A stretch of DNA of 64,000 nucleotides from Melitaea cinxia (Eukaryota > Arthropoda > Insecta > Lepidoptera > Nymphalidae): positions 4,956,001-5,020,000 of the forward strand of contig NC_059423.1 in the NCBI RefSeq assembly GCF_905220565.1, read 5' to 3'. Shown here piece after piece: positions 1-12,102 of this stretch (position 1 is the stretch's first letter; each line of letters opens with the position of its first letter). Made by a program: the position numbers and the translations under genes. Below the pieces are notes generated by a model that was given only the letters and a program-made list of their open reading frames with translations, was not told the DNA's origin and did no database searches.

Positions 1-418
1 GAAGGAAAACGACGAGCGGACGAGAGAGGAGGCCACCAACGAGGCCTCCGTCAGCAGGCGACGAACGGGGGTGCGTAGGAGGCGCTACTTGATGCACCTC
101 CAGTAACGCCCCTGTGCTCGTGTCGGGCCGGGATGGGAACCCGGTCCTGCTAGACATGGCGTCGTCGGGGTTGTTCAGAGGTGAGCCGGACAGTCCCCAT
201 GGAGAAAAAGTCTGGCCTTTTCGCCGAGGCGAGCCGGTCGCTGGAGGGATCCTGTTGCTTGCAGATCCGGGACCCTCCAATTAAAGCGGCTGAAGGCTCC
301 CGCAGGGGTTTGGTCGGTAGTGCACCCCAAGTGTTGAAGCCCACGGGGGTCTAGGACTGCCTATCCGGGCATCTTGAATATCACCCGTAAATGGGTTCCC
401 CTGCGATAAAAAAAAAAA
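1..418 (+). mobile_element. 3' end of an R1-like non-LTR retrotransposon
   Basis: GC-rich sequence, unlike the AT-rich DNA around it, running into an A10 tract at about 409-418 and then AT-rich DNA. It enters from the left edge, so only the 3' part is visible. No long reading frame is open on the plus strand, so this is probably mostly 3' UTR. A GC-rich 3' UTR with a poly(A) tail is typical of R1-clade LINEs of Lepidoptera; the clade is from recognition of style and is not proven. It could also be another GC-rich LINE. Confidence 0.55.
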
Positions 419-1244
419 CATGCAGCAGATATAGTCGTTACATTAAAAAAATTAAGTCGTTACTTGACGGCTGGCAGATGTGAAACATCGGAATTGTTTT
501 GTATTAACCTGTATGTATTAACCTCAGATTAATAAACTTTTAACAAAATTTCTTTAAAATTGCGACAAGTCCATTTTATATATAGTATATACATATATTT
601 CATTATATGCGCGGCGATGCGCAGCCACGGCCTGTATCGCCACGCCAACAATCAGGTTTACCCTCGCCTATTTTCACATTAATACGATATGCTTAATCAC
701 TGTCATTGGCACGCCTTTTTCCTCTTTATTCGCTTCGGTCCTTTTTAAAATTTGCCAAAAGTACTATGAATGTAGTTTGTTAGCAGCGTGACATGTACAT
801 ATTGTTATAAAACAATAATTTAGCATTTTCCTACTCGCCACCGGGGGGGGGGGGGAACAGAGCGCTTACGCTGCCGGCAGGCCAACCGTCGGGGCGTAAC
901 AGTAGCATGTGAAAGCGATTCCGTGGCGCCCCGGTATGAAGATTAGGGCACCGCTGAGTGTCAATGGAGTGTAATAATCACTGCAATTCGAAAAAAAGAA
1001 GATTTTTTTCTTGTGTAAATGCTTTGTATTTATGATGGGTGTGTTTTCAGACCCCGTGATATTCTTATCTTAATAGAAAATGAGTGTGAGACAGCGTAAC
1101 AGGCTATAATATGTCACATTATAACTCATAAAAGTTGAATAATAGTAAATTAGCTGTGTGGCAATTTTTATTTAAAAAAGAAGTGTGTGTGTCTGTGCAA
1201 TTAGCCTACGAGTGATATTTTTAACCAACATATGTAAAATACAT
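419..1244. other. AT-rich spacer without a recognised gene
   Basis: No convincing reading frame or splice-bounded exon. It holds an AT-rich stretch near 570-600, a G13 run at 843-855, and a short GC-richer patch (about 855-960) that may be an old repeat fragment. Confidence 0.5.
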
Positions 1245-1584
1245 GTGCTGTGTGGCTACGGCACCAAAGAATATAGCCACCCCCTGTCTTCCAGTGGGTG
1301 TCGTAAGAGGCGACTAAGGGATAACAAGGTTCCACTACCACCTTGGAACTTAAGAAACCGACCGATGGCGGGATAACCATCTAGCCGCTGGCTTTAAAAC
1401 ACACAGACCGAAGACGGGCAGCAGCGTTTTAGGTGCGACAAAGCCAGCCCTGCGATTACCAACCCGCCCGCCCAGCGTGGTGACTATGGACAACACACAT
1501 GAGTTCACGCATTTTTGGCACGAACTTGTGGAGACCTATGTCCACAGTGTCTATGGACTGCAATAGGCTGGAATGATGATGATG
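1245..1584 (+). mobile_element. Short RTE-derived element (internal-deletion type)
   Basis: It starts with the CTGTGTGGCTACGGCAC head and ends TGGACTGCAATAGGCTGG followed by (ATG)n. Both ends match the full RTE copy at 26046-29072, but the protein-coding middle is missing. It is non-coding and was presumably moved by RTE enzymes in trans. The 3' part here is diverged. Confidence 0.8.
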
Positions 1585-1627
1585 TCCAAAATACTGTCTA
1601 ATTCTCTATCTCAGTATCTCACGCATT

Positions 1628-4060
1628 TTTTATTTATTTATTTATTTAAACTTTATTACACAACTCCAAAAAAAAAAACAACAACAACATAACAACACAT
1701 CAAGATAACACGTCGCGCAAAAGGCGGACTTAAGGCCGTACAGCCTTATCTACCAGTCAACCTTAAGGCGTAAAAAAATAGTAAAAGTAAGTGTTGAGGT
1801 AGGTCTATGAAACAATATAAGCAAAATAAACATACGCATATAAATACATAAATATACTTATATATATACATATATACATACTACAAACAAAATATATAAA
1901 AAAAAGAGAAGAAAAAAAAATACGTTCAAACAAAAGTAAGCACACGATGAAATATCATGACATGAAGTTATATTTAGTGTAAGCCTAAGCCTAAATAAAA
2001 GAAAAAAAATAAAAGAAAAAAAAAAAAAAAAAAAGAGGAGAGTAAAAAGATAAATAAGGAGGGGCTATTGACAGAGTTTTTTTAGGTACCACTTTTTAAC
2101 CTGGGTTTTAAAAGAAAGTTGAGAAGGAGAGTTCCTGATGTTGACCGGTAACTCATTCCACAGTCTGATGGCATTAACTGTAAAAGAATTAGACACAAAA
2201 CCAGATTTATGAGAAGGTATGCATAGAGTAAGGTTAAGAGAAGAACGAAGATCCCTAGAATGAGTGTTAGAGAGAAAATTAAATTTAGATTTTAAATAAG
2301 AAGGAGCAAAAGGGTTGGAAATTACAGAATAGAGGGTACAGAGAATTCTCAATTTTCGCCTTTCTTTAATCGGCAGCCATTGCAGTTGAGACCGGTAGGA
2401 CGAAATATGGTCGTATTTGCGCAGCCCATAAATGAAGCGAATGCAAGTATTTTGCAGTCTTTGCAGCTTGATCAGGAGCTCCTCGCTTAAGTCAGGGTAG
2501 CAAGCATCGCCGTAATCAATAATAGGTAAAAGAAAACAATTTACTAAATCAATCTTGGCCTTCGCGGGAAGAAAATTTTTAAAGCGCAAGATAGAATGAA
2601 AGAATGCATAAAACCTGCGAGATATCTCACGAACCTGATCTGCCCAACTGAGAGAGCAATCCAAAGTCACACCCAAATCCTTAACCTTAGAGGAAAACGG
2701 GATAACCACGTTATTGAAAAAGAGAGGTGATGTAGGTTGTTGAATTTTTGATAGTTGACGAGAACTCCCAACAATCATAGCCTGACATTTAGAGGGATTG
2801 ACATTAATTCCAAAATTTTTGGTCCAGACCGAGATACGCGAGAGATCATCATGAAACTTAGCAATGGTATCATCAAGACGGTCGATGCTAGTTTGTGCAT
2901 AAAGCTGCAAGTCATCAGCGTAAAGGTGGTACTGACAGGAAAGTATAGAAGTAATAGAATTAATGAATAGTGAGAATAGTAGTGGGGAGAGAATTCCCCC
3001 CTGAGGAACGCCCGCAGCAACGTCGCACCAATCAGAACGCTTAGAGCCAATGCATATTGCTTGCTTGCGTCCCCAAAGATATGAAGAAAACCACTGAAGA
3101 GCAACGTCAGAGATGTTAATTCGAGATATTAGAGCGAGTAACAAATCGTGATCCACCGCGTTAAAAGCGTTACTAAAATCTATAAGTGTTAGAATTGTCA
3201 CGGATTTGTTCTCCATCCCCTCTCTTATATCCTCGGTCACTTTAATCAGAGCAGTAGTAGTGCTGTGGCCTACACGAAATCCGGATTGAAAATGATCCAA
3301 TAAGTTGCAAGATAAAAGATATTCAGACAACTGGCTGTGGACGATAGATTCGAGAATTTTGGAGAGAAACGGGAGAACAGAAATAGGACGGTAATGATTC
3401 GGAAGGGATGCGTTAGAAATTTTTGGTAATGGGAGAACCAGAGCCCGTCGCCACAAATCCGGAAAGGTAGCTGAAGTTAGAGAAAAGTTGACAATGTGAG
3501 TAACAGCAGGTAGTATAGATTCCAAAATATGAATAATCATTGTGCGACCAATTTCATCACAACCTAGAGCCTTGGATTTAAGTGACAACACACGTTTCCG
3601 TACATCGGCATCACTTACTTGTGAGAAACTAAATGTGGACTTTTCATATTTTGGCAGACTTAGGATCGTAGATAAAGTGTCATGTTTGATGTTATCATCA
3701 AAAACATGAGAAGTATTAAAGTGGCGGCTTAGGTCATCAATATCTACGGAAATGTTGTTATTAGAGCTAGTGTCTTTGCCTATACCTAAAGATTTAAGAA
3801 ATTTTAAAGTGTCTGTAGTTGAGGAGTTACATATTTTATCCGAAATAAATCGACGCTTGTAGTTTCTCCACATTTGGTTTCACCTATTCCTAGCAGCTTT
3901 GTAGATTGACCAATTGATTTCCGATCGATACAGCTTAAATTTTCGAAATGCACTGTCCCTTTTGGCCATGGCTTTTCGTATATCCAAATTAATCCATTTT
4001 CGTTTTATCGAATTTCGAAACACAAAATATCTTCGCAGTTTTACTTCAAAAATCTGTTAC
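1628..4060 (-). mobile_element. CR1/L2-type LINE, 5' truncated
   Basis: Minus-strand LINE. Its 3' end is a (TAAA)n tail (plus-strand TTTA repeats at 1628-1652), preceded by about 410 bp of A-rich 3' UTR. The same 3' end recurs at 32490-32610 (plus) and 46160-46285 (minus), which shows a family. The body is the reverse transcriptase described separately. Upstream of about 4056 the frame is lost, so the endonuclease half is absent or decayed. 5' truncation is usual for target-primed reverse transcription. Confidence 0.85.
2065..4056 (-). pseudogene. Reverse transcriptase of a CR1/L2-type LINE, broken by an upstream stop
   Basis: A 602-residue open frame (2065-3873) plus about 60 codons of the same frame upstream. 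In order: YRPISVLPFLSKILE at 161-175, motif A IDFSNAFNAVD at 231-241, GVPQGGILSPLLF at 288-300, and the catalytic YADD at 318-321. A thumb and C-terminal region follows, ending at the natural stop. The palm residues look intact. Upstream of Met1 the frame continues through a linker (RKWINLDIRKAMAKRDSAF...) typical of the endonuclease-RT junction, but is cut by an in-frame TGA at 3880-3882. The endonuclease is missing. The host would not use this protein; it is a LINE remnant, probably fairly young because 600 codons stay open. Confidence 0.85.
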
Positions 4061-4588
4061 AATTACGTAATATTATTCAATGATTGGTAAATTTGAAGGG
4101 AATTCTTTAAACGATCTACATCTATAGCTCCGTTTCCGTCCATTTGCAAGCCGTCAGCCCTGACGGATAACTAAGACGGATTGTGTTCTCCTATGTGATA
4201 TAGGGGTTTTAAGAAAGTTTAGTTTCGCTAGTAAAATATTTCCTGAAACTAGAAAAATTTTAAATTTATGATGACCCGTTAAGTTTATCGTATGATGGAT
4301 TACTTTAATAATAAAATTATTTTATAAAATAAATTTATGTAACTCATAAAATGTGGTACAAGATACTTCATTTTATGATAATATATAAAAAGAATCTTTT
4401 TCTTACAAAGACTTTTTCAAAACGGATTAACGCATCAAAAGAGTTTTTTGTTTGCTCAATATTTTAATTATTTGCTTTGTCTTTTGCTTACAATATAATA
4501 TTTATAATAGTTTTTCAAAGGTTTAAAATCTGAATTATATCTTTACATGCAAACAAAAAAAGTGCGTGCGTACCAAGTACATATGTCA
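4061..4588. other. AT-rich spacer
   Basis: No frame, RNA gene or clear repeat seen. Confidence 0.5.
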
Positions 4589-4878
4589 GAAGTGAAACTT
4601 CTTTGGTAAACTAATTTTTAAGTCTTATTTGTATTTATACAAATCTAAAACTTTAGATTTCCATTTCAGCGCCATCTAGTTAGTTCGCAATGTAATACTA
4701 TCGATATTAATGTAACAACCTCTGTAGTTTCTATAGTGCACGCTAGGTGGCTCTGTTGTTCGATAAAAACGTTGCCGTTTTATCAAAACGTTGCTGTTTC
4801 ATCAAAACAGTTGCACATCTTCGTACGTTTTATCCGTAAAAAAAAATTACCCTCATGCACCTAAAGAAATTTCACTTC
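4589..4878. mobile_element. Candidate MITE with ~17-bp imperfect terminal inverted repeats
   Basis: The left end GAAGTGAAACTTCTTTGG (4589-4606) is inverted at the right end as CTAAAGAAATTTCACTTC (4861-4878). It is non-coding. A second element at 61129-61330 has related ends, which suggests a family. Internally it carries the pair GCGCCATCTAG and CTAGGTGGC discussed in the findings. Class is not assigned, and a TSD was not established. Confidence 0.5.
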
Positions 4879-5342
4879 AAAAAACTATTAAAAAAATAAT
4901 CATAATATACAGCTAATCAATCAATTCAAATTATATCAACACAAACATGATCAACAGTTTAATGTGTGCAGGTTTGATTGCATGTTTTTTGAATATTTTT
5001 GAGTTGAGAGTACAGGGAGTGTAGTATATGGACAACCCTAGAGTGTGTATATGGACAAACTTGACGTTCGGAGCTAGCGACCACAATCCTACCGTGTAAA
5101 TCTACGATTATTTTATTTTGGCGAAAGCTTAAACTACTTGAATAAATATACTTTAAAGTAATCAATCCCAATAACATGTTATAAATAACACCATCCTTCT
5201 AATTTTTATTGATACCATGATTTTAGGTGGTAATCAAACCTCAACTCTTAGACAACACCATTATCAAGAAACTAGTTTATCGAATGAGGTATTTAATTAG
5301 TGTATCTCCACCGACTTTTTAATTAATAAAAATAATCACTTC

Positions 5343-5410
5343 ATCATCATCATCACTTCAGCCTATCACAGTCCATTGCTGGACATAGGCCTCCACAAGT
5401 TCGCACCAAA
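5343..5410 (-). repeat. RTE 3'-end fragment
   Basis: CATCATCATCATC followed by the complement of the RTE tail (AGCCTATCACAGTCCATTG). It is only ~70 bp and is severely 5' truncated. Confidence 0.75.
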
Positions 5411-6134
5411 AAAAAATGGCGTGAACTTACATGCGTAATAAAAATAGTAATATAAAACAATGTTCACTTAGCAAAATATAAAATAGAATTAATAAATTGT
5501 AAAACAAATTATAAAGAAAGAATTCAAAATACCAATTCTTGACATCTATCAAAAAATATTTTTATAAAAAATATAAAACATGAAAAGTTTTTATATGGAT
5601 ACGCCACACTACCAAACAAATCTTATTCCCTTAATTTATAGTCACCCACTTAATTTCTTCCCTACTTTATGTCATTGGTGTTAGATGGCGCCCATGATAA
5701 GCTTGCTACGCTACGCAGCGTCGTTGCAATCAACTTTATTGATACAAGAATGACCTACCCACAGATATTTCAAATCAGATGGAAACACTTTTACCACATT
5801 TAGTCATTTTATTTTTGTTTTCTGTATTTAGTCTTAGAATCGGACGGATCGACAATCTGACCAAACACAATTTTGAATAGAATATTTTGTATTAAAACTC
5901 CCGTACATGTTTTACCTTGCTTTGATTAAATTTTCTCAATGAGCCAGCAATTACACGTGTGTTTAAACAATATTAATGGTCGCCTAGTAGTCGAAATTCA
6001 ACCATAAAAGTAAAATTATAAGTTTGAACATTATTAAGGCTCTGTTGTCAATTATACTCCTATGATAATTAACAAAAGAATATACGTGCTTGTGTGTTTG
6101 ACACATACATACACCGTAGTGTGTATAATTTTTT
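5411..6134. other. AT-rich spacer
   Basis: No supportable gene. One AGATGGCGCC motif lies near 5684-5693. Confidence 0.4.
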
Positions 6135-6358
6135 TTTATTGCTTTAATATACTTTTTATGCATAATTTTGTACTAAAACACAGTTTATATATTATTTTCA
6201 AAAGAGTAACTGCGGAGTTTCTTGCCGATTCTTCTCTGCAGAATCTACGTTCCGAATCTACTTACTTATCCAAAAATAATAATTTGTAAAATAACGATTC
6301 GAAAGTACTCTCCGGGGCCTATTGGAATAAAGTTTTTTTTGATATTGATTTTGATAAT
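6135..6358 (+). repeat. 3' end of the Jockey-type LINE family
   Basis: It matches the 3' UTR of the minus-strand LINE at 12103-13165, including CTGCGGAGTTTCTTGCCGAT and the AATAAAG near the end, and finishes in a decayed TTTTGA tail. It is a 5'-truncated, non-coding copy. Confidence 0.75.
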
Positions 6359-7754
6359 TTTACAAAAATATTAGCGTTCTGCACTCCTTCTCTATATAAA
6401 CTATGCGAATGCGAAATTTCAAATTTCTTCGTTTACGCAATTTTCGTAAAAAACGCGTACAAAGTTTTTGCTTCAAGTCAATATATATATATATATATAT
6501 TGCTGACGACTGAGTGCTAAATAGTAACTCAGTAGTTAAATATTTTTTGCTAAAATGAACTGTTTGAAAGACGCTATGTCTATATCTATGATCATCCACA
6601 CAAGTCCCTAGTCTGTGTTTATTGTAACTGTTTTCTTAACCTACATACTTACACCAACTTGGTAATAATCGTCAACTTTTACTGATACTCTAGAGCACGA
6701 GTTTGAGGAAGGTACATACCACAAAATCTGCATGCATTACAAAGACGTAGCAGAAAGCAATTTTCCCACAAAAACGTTACTTATCGTCAAAACAACCAGT
6801 TATTCTTTGTTCTTAAACAATAACGTTAAACTAAATTCATCCATCAATCCTAACAACTGTATGTCACGAATATGCACAAGAATAATAAAGCCTCCTATAG
6901 AGTCCTTATAATAAGGAAATAAGGTATAATTTCGCACAAATCCCTTTGATTACAGAAATCCGATTACAGCTAAACTAACATACCTACATTTAGTCGATCC
7001 GCTTGTAATCCGAGAATTCAAAATTAGACTCAGAATCGTATACATTTCAAATTGTATAAGAATAAATTGCTCGTCTTTAATACGTTTTCCTTTGAATGTG
7101 TAACCGGATTAAATCAGACTTAGCTGGATCTAACCGGTTATTACTGGTTACCACAGTGCGTTTTGAGTTGTGTTTTTGGCGGTGTTTAATTTTTTAAGAA
7201 GAGGTTGTATTTTAGCTATAAACGAAATGCACAAATCTTTCAATTCGAACCATTCATTTCTGACTTTAAGGCTCTCTCTTTTGTTGGTTGTCAAAGTCTG
7301 TAGTCATATTGAAAAATTTAGAAAAAGGTTCTTCCCCACTTGTAGGTATAGGTTGTCCAAATTTTGGGTAAATTTCTCTTACATCCGTTGATGAGTGATA
7401 ATCGTCTATATATTTATAATTCAAAGCAAGTAACACCACGAGAGCCTGTAGTCTCTTATATAAAGAATATAATTTTTGGCCACGGATAAAAATATATTCC
7501 TTTTTATATGATCCTTACAAAACACCCCGAAATAAACCCGAAAATATATTGTAATGTAATTAAATGACCTCTGTCTACCCGGATAAATGAAACCCTGAAA
7601 ATGTTACGGTGACCCTAAACTAAAGTAAATATACCTCTACGATGTCTCTCCGTTCGGTATATGTTATCAAGTTTTATTATTTCTATAAATGTTTGGTCCA
7701 AAAATAAAGTTAATATTTTACTTTTTAACCTGAAACATCCCACTGGTGGTCCCT
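6359..7754. other. AT-rich spacer
   Basis: No gene supported. A (TA)n run lies at about 6481-6500. Short open frames here have no domain or codon signature. Confidence 0.45.
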
Positions 7755-7815
7755 CTTTTTTTCAGGAGAAGGATCGTAGCTTAATCTACCACGCTGCTCC
7801 ACTGACGTGGTTTGG
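7755..7815 (-). repeat. SINE B tail fragment
   Basis: It contains AGGAGAAGGATCGTAGCTTA and CCACGCTGCTCCACTG, the tail-side segment of the family at 60145-60480. Confidence 0.5.
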
Positions 7816-7864
7816 TTTAGACAAGAGATTTGCGTACGTTTTTTAGTAAAAATTATGTAAGTAA

Positions 7865-8200
7865 TCTGTTGTGTGGTTACGGCATTAAAGAAAATAGCCA
7901 TCCCCTCTCTTACTGCAGGTATCGTAAGAGGCGACTAAGGGATAACACAGTTCCACTACCTCCTTGGAACTTAAAAAGCCGACCGATGGCGGGATAACCA
8001 TTCAACTGATGGCTTTGAAATACACAGGCCCAAGATGGGCAGCAGCGTCTTCGGTGCGACAAAGCCAGCCCTGCGGTCACCAACCCGTCTGCCCAGCGTG
8101 GTGACTATGGGCAACACACATGAGTTCACGCCATTTTTGACGCGATCATGTGGAGGCTTATATCCAGCAGTAGACTACGATAAGCTGAAGTGATGATGAT
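7865..8200 (+). mobile_element. Short RTE-derived element
   Basis: Nearly full-length member: GTGTGGTTACGGCAT head, the middle GCGACAAAGCCAGCCCTGCG, and the tail ending GCTGAAGTGATGATGAT. It is non-coding and lies just upstream of the LINE at 8255. Confidence 0.8.
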
Positions 8201-8254
8201 CTAAGTACATAATTATTTTAATGTTAATCAATTTAATATTTTATTAATTTATTG

Positions 8255-9435
8255 TTACATCTCGAAGGCATTTGACAGGGTCTGGCATGATGGCCTTATT
8301 AGCAAACTTCCTTCATACGGCCTACCCGCTTCTCTCTGTGTTTGGATATCTGACTTCCTAAGGGATCGATCAATTCGCGTGGTTATAGACGGTTGCGAGT
8401 CCGATCGTTTGCTCATCAATGCCGGGGTCCCTCAGGGGTCTGTACTCTCGGCAACGCTATTCTTGCTGCACATCAACGACCTCCTCAAACCCGGGACCTT
8501 CGGGTATGCAGATGACAGCACCGTTGTCGAGCGTTACATGTCCGACGCACGAGTGAGTGGGTCTGAGATCCAGTCGCTGAGGGAAGCCATGATTCAGCGA
8601 CTGAACTTGTCCCTTAAAGCCGTCTCTGATTGGGGTGACGCAAATCTGGTCAAATTCAACGCCTCTAAGACCCAGTCGTGTCTCTTCTCGGCAAAACGGA
8701 GTCCTTTCCAACTGACTCCCTCTTTCCGAGGTGTACCCGTGCCCATATCCGGCCACCTGGAGCTTCTTGGCGTTACTCTAACATCCACCCTCAATTTTGG
8801 CTCGTACATAGAGGCAAAAGCTCAAACAGCTGCCAAAAAATTGGGCGTCCTCTCGAAAGTGAGACGGTACTTCACTCCGGAACATCTTCTGAATTTATAT
8901 CAAGCACAAGTTCGATCATGCATGGAGTACTGCTCTCATCTTTGGGATGTCTCAGCCAAGTACCAGCTGGAGCTTCTTGAATCAATTGAGAGACGAGCCA
9001 GGAGGCTCATCGGTGACGATGCACTGGTCGCCACAAAGCTGCAAAGCTTACATCATCGGCGTAGGGTGGCCAGCCTGTCGGTTTTTTATCGGATACACTT
9101 CGGAGAGTGTGCGCAAGAACTCCATGACCTGATTCCCCCCTCCCCCTTCCATCATCGTACAACCAGACGCTCTGCGTTACGTTACCCTTATATGGTTGAC
9201 ATTCCCCCTATACACACTAAGCGATTCGCTAGTACGTTCTTGATCCGTACGGCCAAAGAATGGAACTCTCTACCAGCGTCTGTGTTTCCCGAAAGCTATG
9301 ACCTGGGGATCTTTAAGTCGCGAGTGAATAGGTTACTTCTAGGTAAGCGTGCTCCATCTTAGACCGCATTTTCACTTATCATCAGGTGAAATAGCGGTCA
9401 AACGCCAGCCTATCTATGTATAAAAAAAAAAAAAA
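8255..9435 (+). mobile_element. 5'-truncated non-LTR retrotransposon (Jockey/CR1-like)
   Basis: The copy starts inside the reverse transcriptase just before motif A and runs through the C-terminus, a ~60-bp 3' UTR and a poly(A) tail at 9421-9435. The 3' UTR contains the inverted pair ACCGCATTTTCAC / GTGAAATAGCGGT around ATCATCAG, a possible small stem recognised by the reverse transcriptase. This is a LINE family different from the two other large RT remnants in the window. Confidence 0.8.
8259..9362 (+). pseudogene. C-terminal reverse transcriptase fragment of a LINE
   Basis: Open from 8259 with no internal stop. It begins ISKAFDRVWHDGLISKL, the motif A region, and the metal-binding Asp that normally precedes ISKAFD is lost at the truncation point. 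INAGVPQGSVLSATLFLLHI (motif B) and FGYADDSTV (motif C) follow. Then come a thumb region and the C-terminal segment with YCSHLWDV, ESIERRARRLIG and TAKEWNSLPASVFPESYDL, usual for Jockey/CR1-related elements. There is no initiation codon of its own. The frame is well preserved, so the insertion is probably recent. It cannot be functional without the N-terminal half. Confidence 0.8.
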
Positions 9436-10104
9436 CATAAATGGTCTTTGCGGGTTTGTCTCGTCGAAGTAGGTACAAGTATTTTTTTTAAATAACATTA
9501 ACATTTTTCTTGAAATTATATTTTGTAACTATATGAAATGAAATATACAGAAAATTATTTATTTTACGCTGAAACGTAAAAGTAAATCACGTTGAAACGC
9601 AAAAAAGTAATTTAACAAAACCTTTTGTTATAAAAAAATACGTTTTACTATTAATTTGAATTATTAAAATTACTACTGGTATCATAGTCATCACTACCAA
9701 CTGTTTAACTCACTTGTTATAACTTTGAAATAAAATCATACGAATAACTCGCCATCGCTACCGCCCCTGAATATAACCACACTCTAATACCGCACAATGA
9801 GACGATCTTGCAATCCGTAAAATAATACAATGCGTAAATTATTGATTGTACAGAGTATATACATACATGCTCGTACATTCAATTTGTTATATTCAATATA
9901 TATTTTTATGTCATACAACTTTTGCCTACACAGCATTTCACGTGCATACGTCGTGTATTCTGTTTATATCATGAATATAGTGTAAAAACGGCACTCGTGG
10001 AGTAAAGTCGTTTCGTACCAGGCACCTTAACTCCTCCTATTTTATTGTACGTTGTACACGTACAGTTCTGTACATTGATACTATATATATATATATATTT
10101 TTTT
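9436..10104. other. AT-rich spacer
   Basis: No gene seen. A (TA)n(T)n run lies at about 10083-10110. Confidence 0.45.
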
Positions 10105-10240
10105 TTTTTATGTCACTAGGTCGGCAAACAAGCATCGGCTCACCTGATGGTAAGCGATTACCGTAGCTTATAGACACCTGCAATACCAGAAGCATCGCAA
10201 GCGCGTTGCCGACCCAATCCCCAATCCCCCCAGGATAAAA
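10105..10240 (-). repeat. Family C interspersed repeat
   Basis: Contains GGTCGGCAAACAAGC, GTAAGCGATTACCGTAGC and CAAGCGCGTTGCCGACCC, the signature of the family best seen at 57478-57748. Non-coding. Confidence 0.7.
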
Positions 10241-10529
10241 AATAAAAATATATATACATATATATATATATATTTTTTTTGCTATGCTTGCATTTTATTC
10301 CTAAAATACTAGTGAAAATTCCTTACAGACATTTAGCAATCTACTGACGATCATTTGCTTACTTACACAACTCGTTAAAGTAATCGCTCAAGGACGGAGT
10401 CATTATCGTGAATTGTTTCGATATTATCCTTAATTAGACAAAATCTATGGATATACTCATATTTAAACGCTTAAAAAAATATAATGATATTTTAACATTC
10501 TGCCTTCCTCAAAGGACACTTTCTGTTGT
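10241..10529. other. Microsatellite and AT-rich spacer
   Basis: TA-rich simple repeat at about 10243-10273, then spacer with nothing recognised. Confidence 0.4.
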
Positions 10530-10760
10530 ACATTTTTTTTATACGACAAAGGTTGACAAAAAAGCGTTCGGTTCACATGATAGTAAGCGATTAAGGTAGC
10601 TTATAGACGCCTGCAATACTAAAAACTTCGCAAACGCATTGCTGACCCTATCCTCAATCCCTACCAGGAGCTCTGGTCACCTTACTCACCACAGGAACAC
10701 AACACTCCTAGAAAACAATATTATTTAGCTGTGATCCTCTGTAAGGTCATAGATGTATGT
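10530..10760 (-). repeat. Family C interspersed repeat
   Basis: Longer, diverged copy: GTAAGCGATTAAGGTAGC, GCTCTGGTCACCTTACTCAC, GAACACAACACTCCTAG and ATTATTTAGCTGTGATCCTC. Confidence 0.7.
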
Positions 10761-11379
10761 AATTAAAATATACCTACAAGATATGTAAAGATGAAAAAAC
10801 ATAACATTCTTGTTTTCATCAACAGAAGGAAATTTATACAGAAATATAAAGTTTGAGATGAAAGTTGTATGACAACAGTATAATATGAAAATTCAGTTTA
10901 TCTTGACCACAATAGAAAGTAATAATTCGTAATATTTCATTTTCCTTATTTCCTTAAATCCTTGCAACAATCATCGTATTACATCATGCTGGTGGTCATC
11001 TGGTGGTTGAAATGCGACCATTTAATTTAAATTATAAGTTTGAACATTATTAAGGTTCTGTTGTCACAGACTATACTTCTATAATGATAAACAAAAGAGT
11101 ATATATGCGTGTGTATCTCAAATACATGGTAGAGGGTGTAATATCATTTAAAAAAAACATTTACATTCTGCACTCCATCTCTATATAAACTATAAGTGTG
11201 CGAAATTTCATACTCCTCCGTCCGCGCAATTTTCGTAAGATGAAGTACAAAGTTTTGGCTTCATGTATTAATATATAGAAGAATACTTCTCATATATCAT
11301 ATTTATATCTTATCAATACAATGCATATTTTTTATAGAATGATTGAGGATAAGCCTAGAAAAGAACTAATTTAGCCTAG
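10761..11379. other. AT-rich spacer with an old repeat trace
   Basis: No gene. The segments at 11030-11110 and 11160-11240 resemble 6015-6070 and 6365-6450 (e.g. AAGTTTGAACATTATTAAGG, then TCTGCACTCC and ATATAAACTAT), so the two regions share an old repeat that I cannot classify. Confidence 0.45.
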
Positions 11380-11560
11380 GCTTAGCTAGTGTAGCCGCGG
11401 CGAGGTGACGAATGCTAGACCCTATCTCGCCCCACCCAGGCAGACGACTGCTCACACGTGGTGGTTATTTAATCAGTAGGAGTCTAATATAACCCTCTGG
11501 CGCCGCCGCGCTGGAATCCATGAACAGGCTTAGTTAGTGTATCCTGACTGTATGCTGGTA
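11380..11560. repeat. GC-rich block, possible decayed R1-like 3' UTR
   Basis: Abruptly GC-rich segment with ACGTGGTGGTTATTTAATCA and CTCTGGCGCCGCCGCGCTGG, of the kind seen in 3' UTRs of R1-clade LINEs. No reading frame. The assignment is tentative. Confidence 0.35.
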
Positions 11561-11638
11561 AGCCTTTGTCTTAGGATAAACGAAAGTGTCCTAAAAAGGG
11601 TTTGATTGTAAACATACCAACATATTTAAGCTTACGAT

Positions 11639-11965
11639 TCAGCTTGTAATATTCCACTGCTAGACATAGGCCTCTTCCTATATCTAGGAGAAAGATTGAG
11701 GCTTAATTTACCACGCTGCTCCTATGCGGGTTGGCGGATATGTTTCCTACTATGAGTAACTATCGCTATTGGGTATTTATGATAACAACCAGGACCGACG
11801 GTTTAACGTGCTCTCCGAGTCACGGTCGAGAGACCCACAAAGACAGACCGACAAAGACAGACATTCAAATATAAAAGTAAAGAAATATTTGTACAAATAC
11901 AAACATCCATCCCGAGCGGGTATCGAACCCGGAAACAGTCGGTGTTTTAGACAACCACACGCACT
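11639..11965 (-). mobile_element. SINE B (tRNA head, RTE-like tail)
   Basis: Read on the minus strand: a tRNA-like head with a B box (GGGTTCGATACCCGCTCG), a body with GGAGAGCACGTTAAACCGTC, and a tail with ATAGGCCTCTTCC read in complement. The head is decayed. See the findings for the RTE-like tail. Confidence 0.65.
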
Positions 11966-12054
11966 AGTAATATTCAAGTTTATGGTTTACTAATTATTCG
12001 CCTGGCTTTGCTCGGTGTTAGTATTATAGACATTTATTCATACTACAAGAATAG

Positions 12055-12100
12055 TAGACAAGCATCTTACCCATGGTAAGCAGTTACCAGCATACCAGCA
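12055..12100 (-). repeat. Family C fragment
   Basis: Short match around GACAAGCATCTTACCCATGG and GTAAGCAGTTACC only. Confidence 0.4.
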
Positions 12101-12102
12101 CC

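Noticed and set aside
2755..3104. Overlapping small frames on both strands
   Set aside because: Shadows of the CR1/L2 reverse transcriptase gene.
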